The position numbers and the translations under genes are program-made. This document shows positions 1-11,568 of a DNA stretch of 64,000 nt, in pieces (the stretch's first letter is position 1; each line of letters opens with the position of its first letter). The stretch lies in the NCBI GenBank assembly GCA_963082875.1, contig OY720101.1, positions 13,973,671-14,037,670 on the forward strand, in the 5' to 3' direction. Origin of the DNA: Corella eumyota (taxonomy: Eukaryota; Chordata; Ascidiacea; Phlebobranchia; Corellidae). Below the pieces are notes generated by a model. The model did not search any database and was not told where the DNA came from. It worked only from the letters and a program-made list of their open reading frames with translations.

Positions 1-120
1 CTTGAGGTCCTGGGTTTGATACCAACTGCTGGCATGCTGTAATATTATTGATTTAGAAGGCCCAAGGTTCAGGGTTTGATTCCTACTGCTGGCATGTTGT
101 AGCATCTTTAGGTAAGTTAT
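1..120. repeat. tRNA-like SINE fragments, two in tandem
   Basis: Two successive copies of a short tRNA-like head lie here: a B-box-like stretch ending in GGGTTTGATTCC or GGGTTTGATACC, followed by CTGCTGGCATG. The same fragment recurs near 6960, 36110 and 39710. They lie in a FASN intron just beyond the last exon seen (153-319), and no SINE tail is present. I take them as truncated tRNA-derived repeats rather than tRNA genes, because no acceptor stem or anticodon arm can be built. Confidence 0.45.
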
Positions 121-3100
121 TAACTATAAAAATCAATATACAACATATTAACCTGTTTTTTGGTGACGTAAATATGCTCATAACTTGAATCAATTGATTT
201 ATAAATCGAATCCATGATTTGATGATATCCAGTCTCAATTGTATTCTCGTTTAACAAAATAAATCCATTTTTAAGAGTTTTTGAAATGCTTGAAAACACA
301 TTCTGTGTATTTTTTAAACCTTTAACAAAAATAAAAATGTATTTAAATATATAAACAACATTTTTTAGAGATATTTGAAAAAATTAATTTTTATTATTTT
401 AAGATTTTTAATTTTACCTTTTTTAAACAGATTGTTCACAACAAAGAGATTAACTTTCTCCATGTTTGCGACGTCATGATTATTCGTTGTCACGTAGTCA
501 TATTCTAATCCCGGTATAAGGTCAAGGTGGTTCTTAATTAATACAGAAAAATCTAAAAAAAAATTTAAATTTAAAATTAAAAAAATAATTAAATTTTTAA
601 AAAATATTACCTTTTTTTATTTCACCAACTTCTTGCGTCATTTCAACGATTTTCAAGAAGTTTCTAGAATTTTCGATCACGACGTCGATTGATGACGTCA
701 TGTGGTTGGTATTAGCAACGCAGTAGTTAAGCAGAGGGTCGGTTAGTAGAGAATTTTGTTTTAACAACTCTTGGAGATCTTCGCTAGTCAGTGGTTTGTT
801 TTCTAAAAAAAAAAAATTAGGTGATTTTTATTTTTTTTAAATATTTATATTTTTTACTTCGTTTTGTGGGTTGTTGTTTATTTAAACCACGTTATTAAAA
901 TGTGGGATCACGTATGTTGTCTGGCTCTAAACAAAACAACGTTCCGTTTACCGTAGGAGAGAATTTAGGAGGACCATATACCGTAGGAGAGAATTTAGGA
1001 GGACCATATACCGTAGGAGAGAATTCGGGAGGACCGTATACCGTAGGAGAGAATTTAGGAGGACCGTATACCGTAGGAAAGAATTTAGGAGGACCGTATA
1101 CCGTAGGAGAGAATTCGGGAGGACCGTATACCGTAGGAGAGAATTTAGGAGGACCGTATACCGTAAGAGAGAAGTTAGAAGGACCGTATACCGTAGGAAA
1201 GAATTTAGGAGGACCGTATACCGTAAGAGAGAAGTTAGGAGGACCGTATACCGTAGGAAAGAATTTAGGAGGACCGTATACCGTAGGAGAGAATTTAGGA
1301 GAACCGTATACCGTAGGAGAGAATTTAGGAGAACCGTATACCGTAGGAAAGAATTTAGGAGGACCGTATACCGTAGGAGAGAATTTAGGAGGACCGTATA
1401 CCGTAGGAGAGAATTTAGGAGGACCGTATACCGTAGGAGAGAATTTAGGAGGACCGCATACCGTAGGAGAGAATTTAGGAGGACCGCATACCGTAGGAGA
1501 AAATTTAGGAGGACCGTATACCGTAGAGGAGAATTTAGGAGGACCGTATATCGTAGGAAAGAATTTAGGAGGACCGTATACCGTAGGAGAGAATTTAGGA
1601 GGACCGTATACCGTAGAGGAGAATTTAGGAGGACCGTATATCGTAGGAAAGAATTTAGGAGGACCGCATACCGTAGGAGAGAATTTAGGAGGACCGTATA
1701 CCGTAGGAGAGAATTTAGGAGGACCGTATACCGTAGGAAAGAATTTAGGAGGACCGTATACTGTAGGAGAGAATTTAGGAGGACCGTATACCGTGGGAAA
1801 GAATTAAGGAGGACCGTATACCGTAGGAGAGAATTTAGGAGGACCGTATACCGTAGAAAAGAGTTTGGGAGAACCGTATACCGTAGGAGAGAATTTAGGA
1901 GGATCGTATACCGTAAAAAAGAATTTAGGAGGACCGTTTACCGTAGGAGAGAATTTAGAAGGGCCGTAGTGTAATTATGTTTTGTCTAGACCGGACAACA
2001 TACGCGACCCAAATGTTGTAGCGTAGTAATTAAGTTATGTTTAATTTAGGTGCCAGGTTATTTAATTTATGTGCAAGGTTATTAAATGCTGGTCGTAATA
2101 TAGTCGCAAAACCTAGAATATTTATGTTAAATTAAACAAAAAAATGCTGAAATGTATAACTTACCGTTGTCAAACTCCAAGATATTGTTAAGCAGTTTAT
2201 ACAACCCATATTCCTTCTTTAAACTTGTGTTAATATCACCATTTCCTCCATGGAAACCATTCTTAAGCTTTAAACCATTTATTCTACCTTCTAACCTCTT
2301 TATATTAGCACTTATGTATTGAGTAAGCGCTAGCCCATATTGCTTTACCCTGGAATCGAACTCAGAGACGTTGGGTTGATGGTTTGGGACAAATATTTGA
2401 GATTGGAGTATGGGGTTTAGGGTTTGACCCCGACGCGGGGCGTTAGTCACGTGGACCGCCTTAAATTCGACGACCTTACTTGCAGTAATTGTCCCCAACG
2501 TTCTAGAAAAATTTAAAAAAAAATATTAAAATTTTAAAATTAAAAAAAAAAATCAAATTTTTTTTACTTGTTGACTTTAACAGAAACACTTTTAAGACTA
2601 TTCGCCGGTCGGATTCGAACCCGGAGTATTCGAGTCGGTAGTCTGAGTTTGTGATCGAACGAGCCGAGGATGCTCATTTGTAAGATAGCGTCCAGAAACG
2701 TGACGTAGTTTCCATCAAATTTAATTTGCCCGAGTTGACCTAGTATATTTATTTATAAAAATTAAAAAAATGTCTATTATTTTAAACATTTATTAATAAA
2801 ATTATTTGGAATAGAAAAACGTAAAAATATTGCGCAGATAGGTAGTTGATAAATAAGTCATTCCTACACGAGGTCTTTGGTTCGATTCCCACTGTTTTAA
2901 TGTTATATATATATATCTTTATCCTCGATGTGGGAGGTCGAATGCGCGACTTAAACATAGAGTAACATCAGTTACTTCGACCCAGTCTCGAGTTGCCTGT
3001 GGCAGTTTGGGATATTATATAAATTATAATTGCCTGGTAATTATACTGCTGATTTAGTGCTGGCTCAGCAGGAGTTCGTTTCGTTTATAGCGCCCTACTC

Positions 3101-6100
3101 AAGGGCGCTACAGCATGGGAGCAGTGAGGATTGAACCCACGACCTCATGTGTGGTGTAGCAAGTGTTATCACCATTACACCACGCTGCCGGCATATTATT
3201 GCCTAGTTGACAAAATCCTTAAAATTTGAACTCAAGACTGGGTCATAAACAATCTAAGTAAAGCGATATAAACAAAAATCTTAATCTATAATATTCCAAA
3301 CTACCAAATGTAATTCAAGATTGGGTCGGAGTAACTGATGTTACTCTATGTTTAGGTCGTGAAGTCGACCTTCCCACATCGAGGATAAATAAAATTTTTA
3401 AAATAATTTAAAATTCACCTTTTTGGTCGGCACATTCTAGAGCCTGAAAATCCTCCTTGTAATTATAACCAGCCAGGCGTAACGATCTATAAATCTCCTT
3501 CTTCCTTAACAACTTTTCTCCGTTTTCTTTCAAAGTTGGAATCTCTTCTATTTCTTCCTGGATGACTTTGATCTTCCCGGAGGAGGTAAGGGATCCTCCT
3601 TCTGTGATCCGGAACTCGCCGGAGGATGGAATGATTTGGACAAGGACCTCCACGACACCTAGCGGAAGAAGATTTAGTGGGTAAAAATTCCAAAAAATTA
3701 AAAAAAAAATTAAATAAATTTACCGTCATTTGGCAACACTGTCGCTCTATGAATTGTGACGTCATCAAATTGAACTGAAATATCCTCGGGCGACACTTGA
3801 AGATATTTTGCCAAGGTCTGCCATGCAAAGCGCAAGTGAGCGGTTGCCGGTAGCAACGAGCGTCCGTCGATCACGTGATCACGCAAATAGTTGTCAGGGG
3901 AGTCGGGCGCAAATACTAAAAAATAAAATAGTTAAAATTTAGTAAATTGGTAAAAAAATTAGTAAATTTTTTTTAATTTAAATCGAAACGTTTCTTACCA
4001 AGTTTCACGACCGAATTCATTTGTTGCCCGTCACCCGATGACGTCATAAACTGTTGCATTGTGGGCACCTGCCACGACTCCGCGTGGTCCCAGGTCACGT
4101 GATGTGAACCATATCCACGTGGTGGAGCTAGAGAGTCGGATATCCCATCAAGATTAAGGTCAACACCAGAGCAATGTAATTTACCGAGTCCTTTAAGTAA
4201 GGTTTGAAGACCTAAGGTTTCCTTTCTGTTGGTCAGTGCCACACGGTCGCATGTTGGCGCAAGAGAGCGTTTCAATATTGCCTAAAAAATATTAAAACAG
4301 TAATTAGTATATCGTCATGGCATCAAACTACAAGCCGAAGGGTTTAGGGCTTGAGCCGCACCAATGCCACACTATTTGTCTGGCCTAAACATGGCAGCGT
4401 GGTGTAGTGGTAAGAACACTTGCTACATTACACATAAGGTCGAGAGTTCAATCCCCACTGATTTCATGCTGTAGCGCCCTTGAGTAAGGCGCTATAAACG
4501 GTATTAACTTCTGCTGAGCCAGCACTTAATCAGTAGCATAATTATCGATTAATAATAATCTATAGTATCCCAAACTGCCACAGGCACTCGAGACTGGGTC
4601 TGAGTAATTGATGTTACTCTATGTTTAAGTCGCGCATTCGACTTTCCCACATCGAGGATAAAGATATATACAAAAAAATGTCACAATAACTCGACTTTTC
4701 CTAATATAAATATAAAAAACTATTTCTTTAAGGTGCTATTTAAAAACTCCGTTTAAAATTGATTTAAATTTACTTTAAATTTCGGTCTGATATTTGTTAA
4801 GTTTTACAGCTTTTTGGGATCTTTACTTAAAAAAAATCATTTTAAAATTATATTTTTCTGACCAATTCATATTTTTATTTTTATTATATGTATAGCTTTT
4901 TATATACAAAAAATTAATGCTGATTTTTACTTAAAATATCTTAAAATAAACTAACCGTCTTTAAACTGCATCTAAATGTTTAAAAAACGAAAAGTTAACT
5001 CATTCTACTAAACCTACTTAATCCTAAAGTATAGCACTACACTAAAATACAAGTTACACCACTTTGGAATTTCTTGTTTTTTTTTATTTAACATTCCTTC
5101 GTATTTTGCCTGCTACGAGTTTTGCTTTTTTTCTAATCCTATGTTAAGGCGCTTTATTTGGGCATAGGCAATTTGTATGGCTTATTTTACGATTCTGTAT
5201 TACAACAATACTTGTGAAAAAAAACTAAAAAAATGATTACCCTAACTCTATAATCATTTTTAAATAAACTTTTACCTTATAGGTACTTGTTACTTTCACA
5301 GTCTTTACATATAAATATAACCAGCAGCGTGGCGTAGTGTTCAGAACACTTAGCTTCACTACATGATTTACTGAGTTCGATCCTCACTGCTCTTATGCTA
5401 AAGTGCCCTTGAGTAAGGCGTTATAAACGTTATGAACTTCTGCTGAGCCAGCACTTAATCAGTAGTTTAATTATCGGGCAATTACAATCAATAATATCCC
5501 AAACTGCCAAAGGCAACTCGAGACTGGGTTGGAGTAACTGATGTTAATCTATGTTTAAGTCGCGCATTCGACTTTCCCACATCGAGGATAAATAAATAAC
5601 TGAAAAAATTAAATTTAAAACTAACTTGTAACAAGCAATGTGGAGCTATTTCAACTGCGATTCCGTTTTCAGGAATCTTTTTCAGAGCATCCAAAAACAT
5701 AACAGGTTTTATCAAATTATTGGCATGGTATTCAGCCGAACATTTTAGCACTTCTACGTCATAGTTGTTACGTGGTCGTGTGACGTCATTACTTAATGTG
5801 GCTGACGTAGTTAGCCAGCGTTGTGAACGCTCTTTTGGGTCGGGTATTACCTTAAAATAAAAAAAAAAATGGTTATACAAAACTCTAGATCTTATTAAGT
5901 TTACAGTCATCGTAAACTTTTGCATGAGTTTTTGGGTTCGATTCCCACTGCCCTCAAGCTGTAGCGCCCTTAAATAAGGCACTCAAAACGGTATAAACAC
6001 CTGATGAGCCAGCACTTAATTATCAGCATAATTATCGGGCAATTATAATCTATAATATCCCAAACTGGCACAGGCAACTCGAGACTGGTTCGGGGTCCCT

Positions 6101-9100
6101 GATGTTACTTTATGTTTAGGTTGCACATTCGACTTTCCCACATCGAGGATAAATAAATATAAAAAAAATTTATTATAAAGGAATAATTAACTAAAAACCT
6201 TTTTTAATTCTTCGACAAATCTCGGATAAGCAGCTCTCATGTATTTCGAATGAAACGCTATCCCGCCCGTGTTAACTTCTTTCGCGAACACACCTTTCTC
6301 CTTTAATGACGTCACAAAGTTGGTGACGTCATCTTTTGTGCCGGAAATGGTGACTGAGTCGTGGGAATTGTGGCAGGCTGGTGCGACACCTTCTGGACAT
6401 TGGTCGACACAGTCTTGCCAGGTCATTCCTAAAAAAATAAATTTTAATTTTAAAAGTCTCCGGTGCGGATCGAACTCAAGACCCTTTAGACCGTAATTAA
6501 TTGTCAAAATACTGATTAAACTTGAAACTTTTAGGTGTGTTTAAGCTATCCTTAAACACCAAATCTCAAGTGCGAATAAAGTGGCATTGGTGCGGCTTGA
6601 GCCCAAAACCTTTCGGCTCGTAGTCTGACGTCATGACCGGTATACCACACTAGAGGACTTTAAATCACTTAGTATAAAAGTTTCACTTACCGACTGCTGC
6701 CATGCCACCTAGCGGTAGGTTTGCTTCCTTAACGCAAATCCCTCTTAAATAAGCAGCTTTGATAGTTTGTTTCAATGTTAAACAACCATCTGCATATCCA
6801 CATGCTAGTTCACCAACCGAGTGACCTATTAACCCCGCTGGCTTTACCTCTAATGACGTCAGCACGTCAATCAAACCGACCTAAAAAAAAAATTTCAAGG
6901 TTAAAGGTAATTATTAATATGTAATAAAAAATTATTCGTGGAGCAGAGTTAAAAAAACTACATGAGGTCCTGGGTTTGATTCGCACTGCTTTCATTCCAT
7001 AGCGCCATTAGGTAGGATGCTTTAAACAGTATAAACTCCTGGTAAAACGAAAAAGTAATCAATAATAGCCCAAACTGCTAAAGGCAACTTAAGACTGGGT
7101 CGAGGTCACTGATGTTACTTTATGTTCAGGTCGTGAATTCAACCTTCCCACATCGAGGATAAAAAAAAATTACTCTAGGTTTAGACTGTAAAGTTGAATT
7201 TTTACATAGAGGATAAACTATAATAAATAAATAAATTGCCTGCACTGAAGCTAATCCCACAAAAGCGTTAACAGTTTCGTTGTAAGTGTCGTCGTCTGCT
7301 GACAGCATAACTTCCCGGATGTTAAATCCATATTCGGACAGTGCTTCGCTACAGCGATTAATTGCGTCAGAGAAAACTTTGATTTGAAGCAAATCTCTGC
7401 CCATGTCTTTATACTGGGTCCCCATTCCTAATTAAACAAAAAAAAAATTGGTAAAAATTATAAAAATTAGGCAAAAAAGTTTTTTTTTTATAAAAAATTC
7501 CTACCTGAACAAATATACCAAATTTCTTTTTTCTTTGCCGCGTTTGAGTAATCAGAAACCGGCCTCGTGACGTCATCATTCATATTGATGACGTAACCAC
7601 GATAAGGATGAAGTGATGCCGATATATCGCTGACGTTGTTTAATGTTTGGAATTTATTTTCTTCCAATTTGGCTAAAAATAAATTAAAAATATTTTATAA
7701 ATAAATTAAATATAAATTCTGTGCCAGTGGCGGGAATCGAACCTAAAACCTTAAATTTATTCGAATCTAATAAAGCCTTAAATTAGAAGCAGCGGGAATC
7801 GAACACAAAGCCCTAAAAATAAAATATTTACCCTTTATTCCTTCTTCTGTTCTTGATGTCACCAACTTTAACGTCGGCTTTCCCACTTCAGTGACGTCAC
7901 TCTTGATGACGTCATCACAACGAGATTTAAGAATCACGTGGACGTTGCTTCCACCGAACCCGAACGAGTTAACTCCGATCAGAGAAGAAGAAGGAAGAGG
8001 GGTTGGCATGGTAACGACTTTAAGGCGGCCTTCCACTAAACCTTTAATAAAAATGTTGTAAATAAAATTTAAATACTTACTAGCAGTTGGAACCAAACCC
8101 AGAATATAAAAGTTTACATAAACATTTCTATGTTCAGTTTAATATTTTTTTAAGAATCTATTAAATAATTTTATTGGGTAAGGGTGTGCTGTTATGACGT
8201 GTTTAAGCTATCCATATACGTAAGGCTTAAAAAAGATAGTCTGGCATTGGTGCGGCTCGAACCAGAAACCTTTGGGCTTATAATCCGATGTTATAACCAG
8301 TAAACAACACAAACTATTTACAGTACATTATTTAAATTAATTATTAAAAATATTGCAACATGCCAGCAGTGGGAATCGTATACAGGACCTAAAGACTAAC
8401 AATATCGCGTGGTTCAATTGGTAAATACATTATATAAATGGTAAATTTTTATATTTTCTTAAACTTTACTTACCCTTTATGTTTGGGTTGGGTTTGTTGT
8501 AATGCAAATTAGGGGGAACCACCTGGTGTCGCATCGCCATCGCGCATTTAATCACCGCACAGATTCCGCTAGATGGCTCGCTATGTCCCATGTTTGATTT
8601 CACCGATCCTATTAAAAGAGGGGATTCCCGGCCCGTGCACATAACGTCATCGATCGCGTTTAGTTCCTGGGGATCTCCCGCCTGAACATGACGTCATAAT
8701 TGTTATTGTCTTAAATGGTAAAATTAAACTAATATTTAAAACAAAATAAAAATTTACTTTCGTTCCGGTTCCGTGCGCTTCAACGTAGTCAAGGTCACGT
8801 GGACTGACGTCACATTCCGCGTAAGTTTCTTCTAAAAGCTTGCTCTGTTGTTGACCTTGAAAACAATTAGAATAAAATAACCTTGAAAAAAAAAACAGTC
8901 GTTCGACCTTGGAATACCATAACTGCTTTATAATAAATCGTTTATTATAATAAAAAGAATTACTGAAAATGTGATAAAAATTTTTTTAGAGTGCTATATT
9001 GAAGAGTTTTGCAACTCGGCCGGCAGCGTGGTGTAGTGGTAAGAACACTTGCTACACCACACATAAGGTCGTGGGTTCAATCCCCACTGATCTCATGCTG

Positions 9101-11568
9101 TAACGCCCTTAAGTAAGGCGCTATAAACGGTACGAACTCCTGCTGAGCAAGCACTTAATTAGTAGCATAATTATTGGGCAATTATAATCTCTATAATATC
9201 CCAAACTGCAACAGGCAACTTAAGACTGGGACGGGGTAACTGATGTTACTCTATGTTTAAGTCGCGCATTCGACTTTCCCACATCGGGGATAAAATATAT
9301 ACAAAAAAAAAACTTTGCAAGTGATGCTGTATATAAATATAGCACGTTAGTATGGTTGACACTGAATCATAAAATGTCTTTAGAACCTCTAAAAAATATC
9401 TGTGGTACTTACAATTTAATTTTCAAAAAATATTAGAAATAATGAGCACCCAAAACTAGGTTACCATATTTTTTGTGTGACGTAGGAAATACTAAGTTAG
9501 CGTAGTAAATGTATAAAAGCTAGTACTTTTTACGTCATCACAAACAGGGCTTCCCCCCTTTTTTTTAAAAAGTTGTATAACTTAAAAAGTAAGTAAAATT
9601 ATTTGAATGTAAAACCATTTTTGTGTTCAGTGACACCAACTTTATTAATTTTTGAGTAAAAAATATTTGCCAAAATAGGACTTTAAATTTACCTGACGGA
9701 AACGTAATTCCTTCTTTCTTACGTCCATCGCTGTTTGTTTTTGCGTTAATGACGTCACAATACCCCCAATGTGACAAATTCTTTCGACTTACGTATATCG
9801 CCGCTACGGCTTCAGATCGCACGTACCTATAATCATAAAAATTACAATGTTTTATTTTGAAAAAAAGGGGGGCGGGGGGTAATTTAAAAAGTGTTAAATT
9901 TTACCCATTTCCGCTTTCGTCGAATGACTTGCATGCGCCATCTGCCGACAACATGCTCAGACGTTTAAATTGAAGCGAGGTCTGAGGTTTTAGAATTAAA
10001 TTAGCCCCACCTACTATTGCTCCGTCACAATGCCCGTCTCGAATTGATTGACAGGCCATTTGAAGCGCTAATAAACTGGAAGAGCAAGCAGTATCAACAG
10101 CAAGGCTAGGCCCTGAAACAAATAAAAACTTGAAAATTTTGATTTATTCTCTAAATATTTTTTGTGTATATCTTTATCCTCGATGTGGGAAGATCGAATG
10201 CGCGACTGAAACATAGAGTAACATCAGTTACCCCGACCCAGTCTCGAGTTGCCTTTGGTAGTTTGGGATATTATAGATTATAATTGCCCGATACTTATGC
10301 TGCTGATTAAGTGCTGGCTCAGCAGGAGTTCATACCGTTTATAGCGCCTTACGCAAGGGCGCTACAGCATGAGGGCAGTAAGGATTGAACCCACGACCTC
10401 GTAGTGGTGTAGCAAGTGTTCTTACCACTACACCACGCTGTCGGTTATTATAAAACCCTGTTTAATATTTTTTAAAAAAATTTTGAACTACACATTTTTT
10501 TACCTTTAAAGTCAAAATAATAGCTGAGCCTGTTAGCAAACATAGATGGGCAGCACCCTGTCAAACCATAACCCTCCGCCGTTTCGGGGTCCGTTCCTAT
10601 TGCTTCCCGGGTTTCAGACCCACTTACCCCTACCCAGACCCCAATTCGTTTGCCTGCTAGCTTAGAAGGATTAATACCTTAAAAATTAAGGATATTTTAA
10701 TATTAGTAAAACCAAAATCATGTTTTTATAGGTATAGTACTGGTATTTTAATAGCACTACTGCTAAATAAAAACAAAAAAAAGCTAAAATACAATTTTTA
10801 GCAGGTATTAATTAACCAATTTCTAATTAATTTAGCAAAAATCAGTTTAAAATTAAAACAATTTGTAATTTATCATTAATACTAAACGGAAATTACGTAA
10901 AATGTTTAAGCAAACCATGCTTTAAAATCACGTTTTTATAAATTATTAAAATTTAAAATACAAATGTTAGCGCAGCGCTTAATTTAGTTTCGACTGTATT
11001 GTCACAAGGCTATTCTTTGTTAACCTTTTTTGTTTAAACAATGAATATGCCTTAACGTCTATACTACCTTTTTTTAGGGTTTAAAATTCTTTTACCTGCA
11101 TCTACTATAGCTTCGAACGAAACTTCTAGTAACATTCTTAACTGAGGGTCCATATTATTCGCCTGTTTTGGATGAACTTCAAAAAAAGACGCGTCAAATT
11201 TATCCAAATCTTTCAGTTTTCCATTTCTTTTCGGTAGACCCCATAAACCTTAAGATAAAATGTTTAAAATACCAGTTAAAATTTCAGTACTGTTTTGCGT
11301 TTTAAAGTTACAAAAAATGCCGGTTAGAACTGTTTTTATGTTAAATTATTAAAGTACATTAGCGATAGTGTATTTTAAATTAAAGATAGATTATTTTAGC
11401 CATGATTAGTTTACGAATTGATGTTTAAATATTATTTTTACCTGGTTTCCATCTCCTATCGTCCTCTGTGACCATATCTTTTCTACTTAATAAATTCTTC
11501 CAAAATTCTTCAACGTTAGAAGACTCCGGAAATCTTCCAGCAATTCCGCAAATCGAGATTTTCTCCAT
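1..11568 (-). CDS. FASN: Fatty acid synthase, 5' half (KS-MAT-DH-central region), runs off left edge
   Basis: Cytosolic type I fatty acid synthase. Coding exons in transcript order: 11568-11442, 11248-11096, 10677-10504, 10112-9905, 9826-9693, 8855-8758, 8681-8474, 8035-7832, 7672-7505, 7427-7240, 6880-6691, 6428-6199, 5850-5626, 4281-3999, 3915-3724, 3658-3419, 2739-2568, 2502-2165, 802-611, 552-418, 319-153. They join in phase to about 1342 residues, roughly the first half of a ~2500-residue enzyme. The protein starts [16 protein letters not shown]. The ketosynthase has DTACSSS (Cys161) and EAHGTGTK; the acyltransferase has GHSVGE (Ser575); the dehydratase has [10 protein letters not shown] (His877) and FLDAILQ (Asp1024). 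These positions nearly match vertebrate FASN, which separates it from other animal PKSs. The last exons enter the pseudo-methyltransferase/structural region ([10 protein letters not shown]). ER, KR, ACP and TE must lie left of the window. One intron is GC-AG. No break is seen in the reading frame. Confidence 0.95.
942..1970. repeat. 30-bp minisatellite, about 34 copies, in a FASN intron
   Basis: A uniform tandem array with unit ACCGTAGGAGAGAATTTAGG plus AGGACCGTAT (30 bp) and few point variants. It lies in the FASN intron between the exons at 2502-2165 and 802-611. Because 30 is a multiple of three, the plus strand stays open for 301 codons as a ten-residue repeat ([10 protein letters not shown]), but that strand is antisense to FASN. 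A stop at about 1805 sits inside the array while the repeat continues unchanged, so I see no sign of protein-level selection. Confidence 0.95.
2909..3194 (-). mobile_element. Composite tRNA-derived SINE (Cics-1-like)
   Basis: Near full-length copy in reverse orientation within a FASN intron. The tail (ATCCTCGATGTGGGA read on plus) comes first and the tRNA-like head ends at about 3192 in CACGCTGCCGG. The head carries A- and B-box-like sequence, but the downstream half is unrelated to tRNA, so this is a SINE and not a tRNA gene. Confidence 0.85.
3310..3392 (+). mobile_element. SINE tail fragment
   Basis: Only the 3' portion of the composite SINE is present: the GGGTCGGAGTAACTGATG segment through CACATCGAGGATAAAT. 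It directly precedes the FASN exon boundary at 3419. Confidence 0.7.
4314..4376 (+). repeat. Second tRNA-like dispersed repeat family, fragment
   Basis: A 60-bp tRNA-like segment with GGGCTTGAGCCGCACCAATG. The same sequence occurs in opposite orientation at about 6575-6652 and 8195-8312. It differs from the common composite SINE in both head and tail. It lies in a FASN intron. Confidence 0.55.
4393..4671 (+). mobile_element. Composite tRNA-derived SINE (Cics-1-like)
   Basis: Full-length forward copy: head GGCAGCGTGGTGTAGTGG, B-box-like region, middle segment with TGAGCCAGCACTTAATCAG, and tail ATCGAGGATAAAGATATATA. It lies in the 1.3-kb FASN intron between 5626 and 4281. Confidence 0.88.
4680..5320. 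other. AT-rich FASN intron sequence, nothing recognised
   Basis: Between two SINE copies in the same FASN intron. I see only AT-rich sequence with homopolymer runs and no further repeat or exon. Confidence 0.6.
5322..5598 (+). mobile_element. Composite tRNA-derived SINE (Cics-1-like)
   Basis: Full-length forward copy with head CAGCAGCGTGGCGTAGTG and tail ATCGAGGATAAATAAATA. It ends about 28 bases from the FASN exon edge at 5626. Confidence 0.86.
5922..6157 (+). mobile_element. SINE copy, 5'-truncated
   Basis: Starts within the B-box region (TTTGGGTTCGATTCCCACTG) and continues through the normal middle and tail to CATCGAGGATAAATAA. It lies in the FASN intron between exons 6199 and 5850. Confidence 0.8.
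6575..6652 (-). repeat. Second tRNA-like dispersed repeat family
   Basis: Contains GCATTGGTGCGGCTTGAGCC and ends at about 6650 in GGTATACCACAC, preceded by GTGTTTAAGCTATCC. It is related to segments at 4314 and 8195. I read it as a tRNA-derived repeat because it is dispersed and has diverged between copies. Confidence 0.55.
6945..7163 (+). mobile_element. SINE copy, truncated and diverged
   Basis: B-box-like GGGTTTGATTCGCACTGC, a shortened middle, and tail TTCCCACATCGAGGATAAAA. It lies in the FASN intron whose donor (left of 7240) is GC rather than GT. Confidence 0.7.
7238..7240 (-). other. GC-AG splice donor in FASN
   Basis: On the minus strand the exon ends CAG at 7240 and is followed by GCAATT, not GT. 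Joining CAG to the next exon (GTCGGTTTGATTGACG, from 6880) restores the conserved acyltransferase sequence ASVQVGLIDVL in phase. No nearby GT keeps the frame, so this is best read as a GC-AG intron. Confidence 0.8.
8195..8312 (-). repeat. Second tRNA-like dispersed repeat family
   Basis: Shares GTGTTTAAGCTATCC and GGCATTGGTGCGGCTCGA with the copy at 6530-6652, but the two have diverged. It lies in the FASN intron between exons 8474 and 8035. Confidence 0.55.
9019..9303 (+). mobile_element. Composite tRNA-derived SINE (Cics-1-like)
   Basis: Full-length forward copy with head CGGCAGCGTGGTGTAGTGG and tail CACATCGGGGATAAAATATA, inside the FASN intron between exons 9693 and 8855. Confidence 0.87.
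10163..10444 (-). mobile_element. Composite tRNA-derived SINE (Cics-1-like)
   Basis: Full-length reverse copy, tail first (TATCTTTATCCTCGATGTGG) and head last (TACACCACGCTGTCGG), inside the FASN intron between exons 10504 and 10112. Confidence 0.87.

Noticed and set aside
902-1807. Plus-strand 301-codon open frame of ten-residue repeats
   Set aside because: It is the 30-bp minisatellite in a FASN intron, antisense to the gene. A stop falls inside the array while the repeat continues, so there is no sign of coding selection.
4393-4470. tRNA gene in the SINE head
   Set aside because: A- and B-box-like motifs are present, but the same head recurs fused to the same non-tRNA body many times, so it is a SINE.
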